A stretch of DNA of 37,995 nucleotides, from assembly GCA_947489605.1 (NCBI GenBank), contig CANLEG010000006.1, positions 1 through 37,995 of the forward strand, given 5' to 3'. Within the stretch, counting starts at the first letter, position 1; each line of letters begins with the position of its first letter. The notes below the pieces were generated by a model. The model worked only from the letters and a program-made list of their open reading frames with translations. It did no database searches and was not told where the DNA came from. The DNA comes from Actinomycetota bacterium (GTDB taxonomy: Bacteria > Actinomycetota > Actinomycetes > Nanopelagicales > Nanopelagicaceae). The position numbers and the translations under genes are program-made. This document shows positions 26,248-36,046 of the stretch, in pieces.

Positions 26248-28141
26248 CATCTCCACTTAGTTGATCCTTAAGTGAACTACTCCAAGAGACTAATTGATGT
26301 GTGATGTTCTGAGCTGTAATTCCTAGATCGGACATAATCTCGCCACGTTTTGAATGCTCGATAAATTCAAGTGGTACACCGATTGAATGAATTGGGACAT
26401 CAAGTTCGGCATCTCTAAACATTTCTGAGATTGTGCTTGCAATTCCACCGTGGCGAATTCCATCTTCAACAACTACAACTGATTTATAGCGTTGCGCCAT
26501 AGTTAGCAAGCTTGGTGGAAGTGGCTTGACCCAGCGAGGATCAATAACTGTTACGCCAACACCTTCGCGATAAGCCTGTGATGCCGCTTCGACACAAATC
26601 TTTGCCATTGCTCCGACGCTAACCAATAGAACATCTGCGCTCTCACCGCGGTATAAGACATCGATGCCATCACGACGCTCGAACGCAGGAATATCTGGAC
26701 CTACGGGACCTTTAGGAAAGCGAATTAAAGATGGTGCATCTGAAATATCTAGCGCTTCGTGAAGTGTTTCTCTAAGGATTGCGCCATCTCTTGGGGCCGC
26801 AACATGGAGAGTTGGAACAATTCCAGTTAAAGCTAAATCCCAAATACCGTGATGCGAAGGTCCATCATCTCCAGTGATTCCAGCACGATCCAGAACAAAA
26901 GTTACGCCAGCCTTATGAAGTGCAACATCGAGAAGCAATTGGTCGAATGCCCGGTTTAAAAATGTTGAGTAAATAGCGACAACTGGATGTAGTCCAGTAA
27001 AAGCTAATCCCGCTGCGCTCGTTGTTGCATGCTGTTCGGCAATACCAACATCGAAGGCGCGCTTCGGATATTTCTCGGCGAATTTGTCTAGACCGGTTGG
27101 TCCCAGCATCGCTGCTGTTATCGCAACAACATCTTCGCGCTTGGCACCGATTTCGCAAATCTCATCTGAGAAAACACTGGTCCAATTAGGAGCATTCTTT
27201 GCAACCGGGACTCCAGTTTCAGGATTTACTACGCCAACAGCATGGAATTTTTCTGCTGAATCATTTATAGCTGGTGCATGGCCGCGGCCTTTTTCAGTGA
27301 TTACATGAACTAATACCGGTGCCCCAAAATTCTTCGCTTGCAAAAGGGCGTTCTCCATCGCTTCGATGTTGTGGCCATCAATTGGACCAAGATATTTAAG
27401 ACCTAGATCTTCAAACATGCCTTGTGGCGCAACAATATCCTTTATGCCCTTTTTAACTCCGTGAAGTGTTTCATAAATCGGACCTCCAACAACAGGTGTC
27501 TTCTCAAGAACTCCCTTACCCCAATCCAAGAATTTCTCATAGCCACTTGTCGTGCGCAGAGTAGAAAGATAGGTTGCAAGTCCACCAACAGTTGGTGAGT
27601 AAGAACGCTCATTATCGTTTACCACAATTACAAGTTTTAATTCATCGCTAGATGCAATGTTATTCAGCGCTTCCCAAGACATGCCGCCAGTTAATGCGCC
27701 ATCTCCAACAACACAGACGACAGTTTTGTCGAGATCGCCTTTAATTAAATTTCCACGAGCTACGCCATCAGACCAAGATAACGCAGTTGATGCATGTGAA
27801 TTTTCTACAACATCGTGCTCGCTCTCGGCGCGATTTGGGTAACCAGATACGCCCCCACGTTGGCGCAATTTATCGAATCCTGAAATTCGACCAGTTAACA
27901 ATTTGTGCACGTAAGTTTGGTGACCAGTATCAAAAATTATTGTGTCTTTAGGTGATTCAAATACTCGATGAATTGCAATTGTTAATTCAACAACCCCAAG
28001 GTTTGGACCAAGGTGTCCACCACTCTTCGAAACTTTTTCAATTAAGAAATCTCTAATCTCGGCCGATAGTTCACTAAGCGCTGGATATGAAAGCTTTGCC
28101 AAATCTGCAGGCGCTTGGATGCTTTCGAGGTGCTTTGACAT
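26201..28141 (-). CDS. dxs: 1-deoxy-D-xylulose-5-phosphate synthase
   Basis: [72 protein letters not shown]. Confidence 0.97.
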   Translation of the reverse strand: MSKHLESIQAPADLAKLSYPALSELSAEIRDFLIEKVSKSGGHLGPNLGVVELTIAIHRVFESPKDTIIFDTGHQTYVHKLLTGRISGFDKLRQRGGVSGYPNRAESEHDVVENSHASTALSWSDGVARGNLIKGDLDKTVVCVVGDGALTGGMSWEALNNIASSDELKLVIVVNDNERSYSPTVGGLATYLSTLRTTSGYEKFLDWGKGVLEKTPVVGGPIYETLHGVKKGIKDIVAPQGMFEDLGLKYLGPIDGHNIEAMENALLQAKNFGAPVLVHVITEKGRGHAPAINDSAEKFHAVGVVNPETGVPVAKNAPNWTSVFSDEICEIGAKREDVVAITAAMLGPTGLDKFAEKYPKRAFDVGIAEQHATTSAAGLAFTGLHPVVAIYSTFLNRAFDQLLLDVALHKAGVTFVLDRAGITGDDGPSHHGIWDLALTGIVPTLHVAAPRDGAILRETLHEALDISDAPSLIRFPKGPVGPDIPAFERRDGIDVLYRGESADVLLVSVGAMAKICVEAASQAYREGVGVTVIDPRWVKPLPPSLLTMAQRYKSVVVVEDGIRHGGIASTISEMFRDAELDVPIHSIGVPLEFIEHSKRGEIMSDLGITAQNITHQLVSWSSSLKDQLSGDVMPAKQLPLDENSGR

Positions 28142-28147
28142 CGTCGT

Positions 28148-28153
28148 AGTCTA
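28148..28153 (-). promoter_or_regulatory. -10 hexamer TAGACT, 6 nt before dxs ATG
   Basis: TAGACT-ACGACG-ATG. Confidence 0.65.
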
Positions 28154-28169
28154 GAGCAAGCCTTATTTT

Positions 28170-30824
28170 TTAGAGAAGTGAACGCAGCACATATTGCATG
28201 ATTCCACCGTGACGGAAGTAGTCAGCTTCCCCTGGGGTATCAATGCGAACAACCGCATCGAAACTCTTATCGCCCGCAAAAACCTTGAGTGTTTTTGGAA
28301 CTCCCCCGGTATTAAGCGCTTCAATTCCAACAACAGAAAATTCTTCGCTGCCAGTTAAGCCAAGTGATGCGGCGCTTTCACCCGCTGGGAATTGAAGTGG
28401 TAGCACTCCCATTCCAATCAAGTTTGATCTATGAATGCGTTCAAAGGATTCTGCAATAACAACTTTGACTCCGAGCAGCGCTGTTCCTTTTGCCGCCCAG
28501 TCACGTGATGAACCAGATCCATATTCTTTTCCGGCAAGAATTACTAACGGAATCTTTGCCGCTTGATATGCCATTGATGCATCGTAAATAGTTGATTGTG
28601 CGCCACCATCTAGGAAGTTCTTTGTGAAACCTCCTTCAACGCCATCTAACAATAAATTCTTTAGCCGAATGTTTGCAAAAGTTCCACGAATCATTACTTC
28701 GTGATTACCGCGACGTGATCCATATGAGTTGAAATCTGCGCGATCAATTCCATGTTCTGCCAAATATTTTCCGGCTGGAGAATCTGCTTTAATATTTCCG
28801 GCTGGAGAAATGTGATCTGTTGTAACTGAATCACCAAGAATCGCCATAACGCGGGCCTTAGAAATATCTTTTACTGGTTCTGGATTACGAGGCATACCTT
28901 CGAAATAAGGTGGCTTTCGCACGTAGGTAGATTTCAAATCCCATTCAAAAACTTTACCGGTTGGTGTTGCTAGTGATTTCCAACGGTGATCGCCCTCAAA
29001 TACTGTTGCATAATCTTTAGTAAACATTTCTGAAGAAATTGAACTATTGATTACAGTTTGAATTTCTTCAATAGTTGGCCAAATATCCTTCAAATAAACA
29101 GCCTTACCCTCTTTATCATTTCCGATTGCGTCGTTCTCGAAATCATGATCCATAGTTCCGGCAAGTGCGTATGCAACAACCAATGGTGGTGAAGCAAGGT
29201 AATTCATCTTGATATCAGGGCTGATCCGACCTTCAAAGTTACGGTTACCCGATAGAACTGCGGTGACAGCTAAATCATTTTCATGGATTGCCTTACTAAT
29301 TTCAACTGGAAGTGGCCCTGAGTTGCCGATACAAGTTACACACCCGTAGCCAACTAAGTTGAAGCCGAGTTGATCCATATAAGGAGTTAGACCAGCGCGA
29401 TCGTAGTAATCGGTTACAACTTTAGAACCTGGAGCAAGAGTTGTTTTGACCCAAGGCTTGCTGCGCAACCCCTTTTCAACGGCCTTCTTAGCAAGTAAAG
29501 CTGCGCCAATCATTACGCTTGGATTTGAAGTGTTTGTACAAGATGTTATTGAAGCAATTACTACTGCGCCATTCGAGACTGAAGTTTCACTGCCATTAAG
29601 TGAAATTTTTACCGAAGATTTAGAAGTCTTCTCAGTGAAATATGTTGGAAGAATCTTTTCAAATGCATCTTTTGAATTTGATAGTTCAATGCGATCTTGT
29701 GGTCGCTTTGGACCAGCAATAGATGGAACAATTGTTGCAAGATCTAGCTCCAGAGTTTCAGAGAATCTTGGTGACTTATCTGGGTTGTGCCAGATACCAA
29801 CGCGCTTTGCATACTCTTCGACTAAAGCTAATTGATCTGCTGTGCGGCCAGTTAACTTCATGTAGCGAATAGTTTCTTCATCGATTGGGAATATTGCGCA
29901 AGTCGATCCATATTCCGGTGACATGTTTCCGATAGTTGTGCGATTTGCCATTGGAAGAGCAGTGACACCTGGGCCATAAAATTCAACGAACTTACCAACC
30001 ACACCATGCTTACGAAGCATTTGGGTAATTGTTAAAACTAAATCTGTTGCAGTCGTTCCAATTGGAAGTTGGCCATTTAACTTAAATCCAACTACGCGAG
30101 GAATCAACATTGAAACTGGTTGACCTAGTAGCGCTGCTTCGGCTTCGATGCCGCCCACTCCCCAACCCAAAACTCCAAGTCCGTTGACCATCGTTGTATG
30201 TGAATCTGTTCCGACAACTGTGTCTGGATACGCACGTAGAACGCCATTAACCTTACGTGTCATTACAACGCGGGCTAAGTATTCGATATTTACTTGGTGA
30301 ACAATTCCGGTTCCTGGTGGCACAACTTTGAACTCATCAAACGCACTCTGGCCCCAACGAAGGAAGCGGTAACGCTCTTGATTACGTTGGTATTCGATGT
30401 CTGTGTTCTCTTCAAAAGCAGTATTCGTTCCAAATTTATCTGCAATAACTGAGTGATCAATTACTAATTCTGCTGGTGCAAGTGGATTTACTTTTGCTGG
30501 ATCTCCACCAAGTTCGACGATGGCTTCACGCATAGTTGCAAGATCGACAACGCATGGAACGCCAGTGAAATCTTGCATAATTACACGTGCTGGGGTGAAT
30601 TGAATTTCGGTATCAGGCTCTGAATCTGGATTCCAATTTGCAAGCGCTTCAATTTGTGCTGCAGTTATATTTGCGCCATCTTCAGTACGAAGTAAATTCT
30701 CTAGTAAAACTTTTAAGCTAAAGGGAAGCGAGTCTGCAGCTGGCAATTTAGTAATATCGAAAATTTCGTATTTGCTACCTGCTACTTCAATTTCAACCTT
30801 GGCGCCAAAAGAATTTTTACTCAT
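28170..30824 (-). CDS. acnA: Aconitate hydratase
   Basis: [78 protein letters not shown]. Confidence 0.97.
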   Translation of the reverse strand: MSKNSFGAKVEIEVAGSKYEIFDITKLPAADSLPFSLKVLLENLLRTEDGANITAAQIEALANWNPDSEPDTEIQFTPARVIMQDFTGVPCVVDLATMREAIVELGGDPAKVNPLAPAELVIDHSVIADKFGTNTAFEENTDIEYQRNQERYRFLRWGQSAFDEFKVVPPGTGIVHQVNIEYLARVVMTRKVNGVLRAYPDTVVGTDSHTTMVNGLGVLGWGVGGIEAEAALLGQPVSMLIPRVVGFKLNGQLPIGTTATDLVLTITQMLRKHGVVGKFVEFYGPGVTALPMANRTTIGNMSPEYGSTCAIFPIDEETIRYMKLTGRTADQLALVEEYAKRVGIWHNPDKSPRFSETLELDLATIVPSIAGPKRPQDRIELSNSKDAFEKILPTYFTEKTSKSSVKISLNGSETSVSNGAVVIASITSCTNTSNPSVMIGAALLAKKAVEKGLRSKPWVKTTLAPGSKVVTDYYDRAGLTPYMDQLGFNLVGYGCVTCIGNSGPLPVEISKAIHENDLAVTAVLSGNRNFEGRISPDIKMNYLASPPLVVAYALAGTMDHDFENDAIGNDKEGKAVYLKDIWPTIEEIQTVINSSISSEMFTKDYATVFEGDHRWKSLATPTGKVFEWDLKSTYVRKPPYFEGMPRNPEPVKDISKARVMAILGDSVTTDHISPAGNIKADSPAGKYLAEHGIDRADFNSYGSRRGNHEVMIRGTFANIRLKNLLLDGVEGGFTKNFLDGGAQSTIYDASMAYQAAKIPLVILAGKEYGSGSSRDWAAKGTALLGVKVVIAESFERIHRSNLIGMGVLPLQFPAGESAASLGLTGSEEFSVVGIEALNTGGVPKTLKVFAGDKSFDAVVRIDTPGEADYFRHGGIMQYVLRSLL

Positions 30825-30830
30825 GGCTTT

Positions 30831-30836
30831 ATCTTA
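30831..30836 (-). promoter_or_regulatory. -10 hexamer TAAGAT, 6 nt before acnA ATG
   Basis: TAAGAT-AAAGCC-ATG; overlaps the stop codon of the upstream gene. Confidence 0.5.
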
Positions 30837-32033
30837 ACCGAGAGAAAAGCGAGCTACACATTCCACATGTTGGGTCATCGGGAATAGATCGAAGCCAACG
30901 ATGTGATTTAGGTGATATCCACCCTCTTCTAGCGCTCTGGCATCGCGGGCCATCGAGGCTGGGTCGCAAGAAACATAAACAATCGTTCTAGGTTTCTTAG
31001 CCAGCATCTGTTTGATAACCATTTCACCAGCACCTGTACGGGGTGGATCTAAAAGAATTACATCCACACGATTTATCAGTGGCAACTTCTGTTCCACTCG
31101 GCCCGAGTGAACAACAACGTTCTTCATCTTCTCAAATATTTTAAGTGCATCTTGAGTTGCTCGATGGCTCGACTCGATTAGGTGAACTTTTCCGATATCC
31201 CCAACATCTTCAGCCATTGGCGCTGTGAAAAGCCCAACTCCACCATACAAATCACAAACTTGGTCACCAGGACGAAGCGCCATTAAATCCATTACTAACT
31301 TAGTCAGAGTTTGCGGTGCCGCGCTATGGCTCTGCCAGAATGAAGTAGGAGAGATTTGATATGTATGTTCGCCGACAACTTCGTGTAATTGTGTTGGTCC
31401 AGAAATACTTCGCCCACCGCGCGAAACATTCTTTTCGCCAGAACTAGATACTGCAACTTCTAAACGATCCTCGCCCTTCCAATTTCTTGCAAACATTGTC
31501 GGATCATTAATCGCTTCAACCGCTATTAAACATTTATCAATTTCAGTTACTTCTTTACTTCGAGCCGAATACAAGCCCGGCTTTCCATTCTTTGATATCG
31601 CGAAGTCCATTCGCGTTCGCCAGTGCAAACCATTGGTAGGTTCAACAGGAAGCACATCCAAATCAATTTCAATTCTTCCGAGCCTTGAGAACTGCTCGCG
31701 AATTACCGAACGCTTTAACTCAAGTTGTGCCGAAATTTCAATATGCTGAAAGTCGCAGCCACCGCAACCACCTGGAACTGCATATTTACAAGGCGGAACA
31801 ACACGATCCTCTGATGCTTTTAAAATCTCTATTGCATCGCCACGGGCCAACTTCGAAGAAGTAGAAGTTATTTCTACAACTGCTTCTTCACCAGTAATTC
31901 CATACCTAACAAAAATTACTTGACCCTTATGTCTAGCGATGAAGTGGCCACCGTGAGCTATCGGTCCAATTTCTACCGTAATTCGGTCGCCTACTTTTAG
32001 CGAACTTTCGGCGTTCTGAATGGTGGATTCCAT
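30834..32033 (-). CDS. Class I SAM-dependent RNA methyltransferase (TrmA/RlmC/D family, TRAM domain)
   Basis: TRAM-like N-term, GGCGGCDFQHI, VCDLYGGVGLFTAPM, LLDPPRTGAGEMV, VYVSCDPASMARD. Confidence 0.93.
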   Translation of the reverse strand: MESTIQNAESSLKVGDRITVEIGPIAHGGHFIARHKGQVIFVRYGITGEEAVVEITSTSSKLARGDAIEILKASEDRVVPPCKYAVPGGCGGCDFQHIEISAQLELKRSVIREQFSRLGRIEIDLDVLPVEPTNGLHWRTRMDFAISKNGKPGLYSARSKEVTEIDKCLIAVEAINDPTMFARNWKGEDRLEVAVSSSGEKNVSRGGRSISGPTQLHEVVGEHTYQISPTSFWQSHSAAPQTLTKLVMDLMALRPGDQVCDLYGGVGLFTAPMAEDVGDIGKVHLIESSHRATQDALKIFEKMKNVVVHSGRVEQKLPLINRVDVILLDPPRTGAGEMVIKQMLAKKPRTIVYVSCDPASMARDARALEEGGYHLNHIVGFDLFPMTQHVECVARFSLG

Positions 32034-32040
32034 AGGGGCA

Positions 32041-32046
32041 ACCTTA
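32041..32046 (-). promoter_or_regulatory. -10 hexamer TAAGGT, 7 nt before TrmA-like ATG
   Basis: TAAGGT-TGCCCCT-ATG. Confidence 0.65.
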
Positions 32047-32052
32047 AGGGTG

Positions 32053-32058
32053 TAAGTT
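32053..32058 (+). promoter_or_regulatory. -10 hexamer TAAGTT, 7 nt before TrkA GTG
   Basis: TAAGTT-GTCCTTC-GTG. Confidence 0.6.
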
Positions 32059-32065
32059 GTCCTTC

Positions 32066-32728
32066 GTGCACGTAGTGATTATGGGATGCGGTCGAGTCGG
32101 TTCTGGTCTTGCCAAAGATTTAGAGGCGGCCGGACATTCCGTATCAATTATCGACCAAAACCAAGAAGCATTCCGCAGATTAGGCGCAGATTTCAAAGGC
32201 CAGACAATTGCAGGAGTTGGTTTTGATAGAGATATCTTGCTTGAAGCTGGAATTGAGAAAGCAGATGCATTCGCTGCAGTATCAAATGGTGATAATTCCA
32301 ACATCTTGGCTGCGAGAGTTGCCCGCGAAACTTATGGCGTAGAAAAAGTTGTAGCTCGTATTTACGATCCAGCTCGCGCAGAAATTTATCAACGCCTTGG
32401 AATTCCAACCGTTGCTACAGTTTTATGGACTACCGATCAAATAATTCGCAGGCTTGCGCCAGAAGGTTTCAGATCTGAGTGGCGTGATGCAAGTGGTGTG
32501 GTCCAACTCTGTGAAGTTCATTTACATCATGATTGGTTTGGACAACCTGTTTCACTTATTGAATCTTCAACCAAAGCTAGAGTGGCGCTTATAACTCGCC
32601 TTGGTAGCGGAATGATTCCCACCGAAAACACTGCACTGCAAGAAGGTGATCTTGTACATGTGATGGCTACGGATGATGAAATCAAAAACATTGAACATGC
32701 TCTTGCAAAATCTCCGGAAGAGGCATAG
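32066..32728 (+). CDS. TrkA-family potassium uptake regulatory protein (CeoB-like)
   Basis: HVVIMGCGRVGSGLAKDLEAAGHSVSIID Rossmann motif; likely start GTG 32066. Confidence 0.92.
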   Translation: MHVVIMGCGRVGSGLAKDLEAAGHSVSIIDQNQEAFRRLGADFKGQTIAGVGFDRDILLEAGIEKADAFAAVSNGDNSNILAARVARETYGVEKVVARIYDPARAEIYQRLGIPTVATVLWTTDQIIRRLAPEGFRSEWRDASGVVQLCEVHLHHDWFGQPVSLIESSTKARVALITRLGSGMIPTENTALQEGDLVHVMATDDEIKNIEHALAKSPEEA

Positions 32729-32733
32729 CTACT

Positions 32734-33396
32734 ATGAAAATTGCGATTGCTGGCGCTGGAAATGTTGGACGTTCTATTGCGCGCGAACTACTTGAAAACG
32801 GCCACCATATTCTCTTAATTGATCGGGACCCTAAAGCGTTAAAGATTGAGAGCGTTCCTAACGCTGAATGGTTAATGGCAGATGTTTGTGAAATTTCATC
32901 TCTCGATAATGCGAAGCTAGATACTTGTCAGGTTTTGATTGCGGCAACTGGCGATGACAAAGTTAATCTTGTTGCCTCGCTCTTAGCTAAGACAGAATAT
33001 GGGGTGCCACGCGTTGTGGCCCGCGTTAATCATCCTAAAAATGAATGGATGTTTGACTCTTCTTGGGGCGTTGATGTTTCAGTTTCTACGCCACGAATTA
33101 TCTCGGCAATAGTTGAAGAAGCAGTTTCTGTCGGAGACGTCGTCCGACTCTTCTCATTACGTAAGGGCGAAGCAAGCCTTGTTGAAATAACCTTGCCAGA
33201 AGAAGCAAAATGTCTTGGCCGAACTGTTGAAGAAGTTGAACTTCCGGATAACGCAACGCTGGCCGCGATTGTTCGTGATGGTCAAGTTATCACTCCTCAC
33301 GCGCATGATGTTTACTCTGCGGGAGATGAATTGCTATTTATCGCAACTGAGGCTGCGGAAGAACTATTGAAGAATTGTTTTATAGCAAGTAATTAA
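32734..33396 (+). CDS. TrkA-family potassium uptake regulatory protein (CeoC-like)
   Basis: MKIAIAGAGNVGRSIARELLENGHHILLIDRD plus TrkA-C-like C-term. Confidence 0.92.
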   Translation: MKIAIAGAGNVGRSIARELLENGHHILLIDRDPKALKIESVPNAEWLMADVCEISSLDNAKLDTCQVLIAATGDDKVNLVASLLAKTEYGVPRVVARVNHPKNEWMFDSSWGVDVSVSTPRIISAIVEEAVSVGDVVRLFSLRKGEASLVEITLPEEAKCLGRTVEEVELPDNATLAAIVRDGQVITPHAHDVYSAGDELLFIATEAAEELLKNCFIASN

Positions 33397-34001
33397 TCAG
33401 CTTTTGTAACTGGAACTGATCTTATAACCATCCAAGTTCCCCATAGCGTTGCAAGGTAAAGTGGAAAACCAAGAAAAATATTTGCGATTCCCAGCGCATT
33501 TAACTGATCCATTTTAAATAGCGGATATTGAACCACTAGGCGCACTGCAAATAGTGCAAACCAGATCCAAGTTGCCTTTGTGTATGCCGCCAAACGTTTT
33601 GGATCTTTACGCCACTTTAAATTTTCGCCAAGGATTGGGCCAAGTAAAACACCAATCAGTGGATATTTAACAAGAATTGAAATTAAGTAAACCAGCATAA
33701 ATCCTGAATTTTTCCAGAGGCTAGGTGCGTAATAATCCTTGGCTTCCCCGGTTTTCCAAGCGAACCAACCACAAAAGGCAATCCCGATAAAACCTGAGAT
33801 TGAATGCATCAAGGTATCTCGTTTGATCAATCGGTAAATGAATAAAAGTGCGGCAGTAGCAATTGAAACATAAAGACAAGCTCGAAGATTATGGGTGATG
33901 TTGTAAGTAAGTAGAAAAACTAATGATGGAATCGTGGAATCAATAATTCCTTTTTTTCCACCAAGGGCTGTAACAACTTTTGCCTTATCTTCTTCCTGCA
34001 T
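33393..34001 (-). CDS. DUF3159 membrane protein
   Basis: GGKKGIIDSTIPSLVFLLTY...; gene order next to dut and trkA matches the Mtb Rv2693c region. Confidence 0.85.
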   Translation of the reverse strand: MQEEDKAKVVTALGGKKGIIDSTIPSLVFLLTYNITHNLRACLYVSIATAALLFIYRLIKRDTLMHSISGFIGIAFCGWFAWKTGEAKDYYAPSLWKNSGFMLVYLISILVKYPLIGVLLGPILGENLKWRKDPKRLAAYTKATWIWFALFAVRLVVQYPLFKMDQLNALGIANIFLGFPLYLATLWGTWMVIRSVPVTKAD

Positions 34002-34444
34002 TAACCCTTACCCCCAGTTGAACCAAAACCACCAGTGCCACGGTCTGATCCCGGGAGGGAATCAACTTCAACAAAATCGGCACGTTCAACTTGTTGAATT
34101 ACGAGTTGTGCGATGCGATCGCCTTTTTTAAATGAGATGGCCTCTTTTGGATCATGGTTAATTAAAATTATTTGTAGTTCACCACGAAAGCCAGCATCTA
34201 CAGTTCCTGGAGAATTCACCATAGTTACACCGTGCTTTATCGCCAGCCCAGATCTTGGATGAACCAGCGCGACATATCCGTTTGGAAGTGCAATTGAAAT
34301 ACCAGTTGGGACTAAAGCGCGCTCCCCTGGTTGGAGAGTTACATCAACGCGTGCGGTTAAATCTGCACCAGCATCACCAGGTTTTGCGTAGCTTGGCATC
34401 GGTATCGATTCATCCAAGCGGGTGATCAAAACCTGAACACTCAT
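34001..34444 (-). CDS. dut: dUTP diphosphatase
   Basis: AGDAGADLTAR, HPRSGLAIKHGVTMVNSPGTVDAGFRGE, RIAQLVIQ, DRGTGGFGSTGG. Confidence 0.96.
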   Translation of the reverse strand: MSVQVLITRLDESIPMPSYAKPGDAGADLTARVDVTLQPGERALVPTGISIALPNGYVALVHPRSGLAIKHGVTMVNSPGTVDAGFRGELQIILINHDPKEAISFKKGDRIAQLVIQQVERADFVEVDSLPGSDRGTGGFGSTGGKG

Positions 34445-35025
34445 GGATTAATTTCAAACTCTGGATCTACAAATGCAAGGAGCTCGGGATGCGCAATTAC
34501 ATGTGCCAGATACTCTTTTGGCGCATTATCTAGGAAGTGTTGCATAGGAACAATTACATAAAGAGAAGCGGCACGTACTGCAATCGGTCCATCTGGGCTT
34601 CCGAGTCTTCCTACTGCGCTGCAATAAACTTTTCGATTTACCTGACCAGTAATTTCTGCAGTTATGTGCAAAGTAGTGCCCATTGGAACTGGAAGGAGAA
34701 AATCAGTTTCGAGTCTTGCAGTTACTGCCGGAGAACGAATTAACCACATCAATTTTCCGAGTGCTTCATCAAAGGCAAGAGATAACAAACCCCCGTGTGC
34801 AAGTCCTGGTGCGCCTTGGTGGTTTTCAGTTACGGTAAAGACTGCAGTTAAATTCTGGCCATCGCCAGCATGCGCAACAAGATGTAATCCAGTTGGATGC
34901 AATTCCCCACAACCAAAACAATGTCCAAAGTGTGAAGGAATTTTTGTTCCTGGCTCCGGCGCTTTGGGATGACGCGGCGGGATCTCTGCACCCTCTGGCG
35001 GAATTGTGCTTGAAACGCGACTCAT
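34441..35025 (-). CDS. PaaI-family hotdog thioesterase
   Basis: HFGHCFGCGELHPTGL, GAPGLAHGGLLSLAFDEALGKLMW. Confidence 0.9.
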   Translation of the reverse strand: MSRVSSTIPPEGAEIPPRHPKAPEPGTKIPSHFGHCFGCGELHPTGLHLVAHAGDGQNLTAVFTVTENHQGAPGLAHGGLLSLAFDEALGKLMWLIRSPAVTARLETDFLLPVPMGTTLHITAEITGQVNRKVYCSAVGRLGSPDGPIAVRAASLYVIVPMQHFLDNAPKEYLAHVIAHPELLAFVDPEFEINP

Positions 35026-35031
35026 GAGTGA

Positions 35032-35037
35032 AGCCTA
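35032..35037 (-). promoter_or_regulatory. -10 hexamer TAGGCT, 6 nt before PaaI thioesterase ATG
   Basis: TAGGCT-TCACTC-ATG. Confidence 0.65.
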
Positions 35038-35092
35038 ACCTGTGTTTTTGTTTCAGCAAATATCTGAGCAAATATTTACAACAATTATGGCG

Positions 35093-35098
35093 TAGCGT
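35093..35098 (+). promoter_or_regulatory. -10 hexamer TAGCGT, 6 nt before DUF3093 GTG
   Basis: TAGCGT-GCGCCT-GTG. Confidence 0.65.
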
Positions 35099-35104
35099 GC
35101 GCCT

Positions 35105-35587
35105 GTGGGAAAAAATAATAGGCATAGAAATTTGGATTATGGAACCCCAATATTTCAGGAGAAATTGTCCTGGAGTTTTTGGCTATGGTCCTTCGCAATT
35201 TTTATGGCGGCCTCACTCTCTCTTGCGGTTTGGGCAGCAATTGGAAGCGATGCAGCGATTACGGTTTCCTTAATCCAACTTGGACTTTTGATTTTCACTG
35301 CGCAGCGGACTGCTCTAGAAATTACCTTAACTAAAGGCTGGCTATTGGTTGGGCCCGCAGCAATTGAACGGGCATTTATTCATAATTTTAAAGCTTTAGA
35401 ATTCAAAGAATTTAAGCGAATCCGAGGCGTTGACGCAGATCCGGCTTGTTATCTGCAGATTAGATTCTGGGTCAATACCGCTATAAAAATAGATCTACGT
35501 GACCCAAAAGATAAAACGCCCTACTGGTTAATTAGCACCAATAGAGCGAATGAACTAGCTAAATTATTAAACGTTGCAGATCATTAG
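35105..35587 (+). CDS. DUF3093-family membrane protein
   Basis: Two hydrophobic segments followed by a PH-like region ending YWLISTNRANELAKLL; position between dut and DUF4193 matches Rv2698. Confidence 0.75.
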   Translation: MGKNNRHRNLDYGTPIFQEKLSWSFWLWSFAIFMAASLSLAVWAAIGSDAAITVSLIQLGLLIFTAQRTALEITLTKGWLLVGPAAIERAFIHNFKALEFKEFKRIRGVDADPACYLQIRFWVNTAIKIDLRDPKDKTPYWLISTNRANELAKLLNVADH

Positions 35588-35884
35588 TTAAGCGCAGTCG
35601 TGACAGACTGCTTTTGCTCCCTCGCCCTTTGCGAGTTGTGAAGCATGGTGAACTAAGAAACATCTTGAGCAAGTAAATTCATCTTCTTGCTTTGGAACAA
35701 CTCGAACCGTCAATTCTTCGCCAGAAAGATCAGCGCCCGGAAGTTCTAGATTTTCAGCCGCTTCTACTTCATCAATATCAACTTGTCCCGATTGAGCATC
35801 GACTCTGCGTGCTTTGAGTTCTTCAAGTGATTCTTCGTGAAGTTCTTCATCTTGCTTTCGCGGTGTGTCGTAATCCGTTGCCAT
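35588..35884 (-). CDS. DUF4193-family protein (C-terminal CxxC pair)
   Basis: MATDYDTPRK..., FTCSRCFLVHHASQLA, VCHDCA; SD GGGAGGTG upstream. Confidence 0.9.
   Translation of the reverse strand: MATDYDTPRKQDEELHEESLEELKARRVDAQSGQVDIDEVEAAENLELPGADLSGEELTVRVVPKQEDEFTCSRCFLVHHASQLAKGEGAKAVCHDCA
35594..35615 (+). terminator. Terminator-like hairpin for DUF3093 embedded in DUF4193 coding sequence
   Basis: GCAGTC (35594-35599) GTGACA GACTGC (35606-35611) TTTT. Confidence 0.5.
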
Positions 35885-36046
35885 GGCACCTCCCTCTAAT
35901 TCTCAACTTGGCAATTTATTTAACTGCCATTTTTATTTCCTTGCGATAGGGCGGATAGTGTCCTATAAGTAGCTCACCTACCTAATCAACCCTCGGCGTG
36001 TCGAGAATATTCCCGAGTTAATTGGCTGTACGTCTTATATGAGCGA

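Noticed and set aside
28760-28812. Repeat of CCGGCTGGAGAA within aconitase
   Set aside because: Encodes the SPAG...SPAG stretch ([17 protein letters not shown]) normal for AcnA, not a mobile or regulatory repeat.
34537-34972. Plus-strand ORFs antisense to the PaaI thioesterase
   Set aside because: Composition and lack of motifs indicate spurious frames opposite a clear thioesterase gene.
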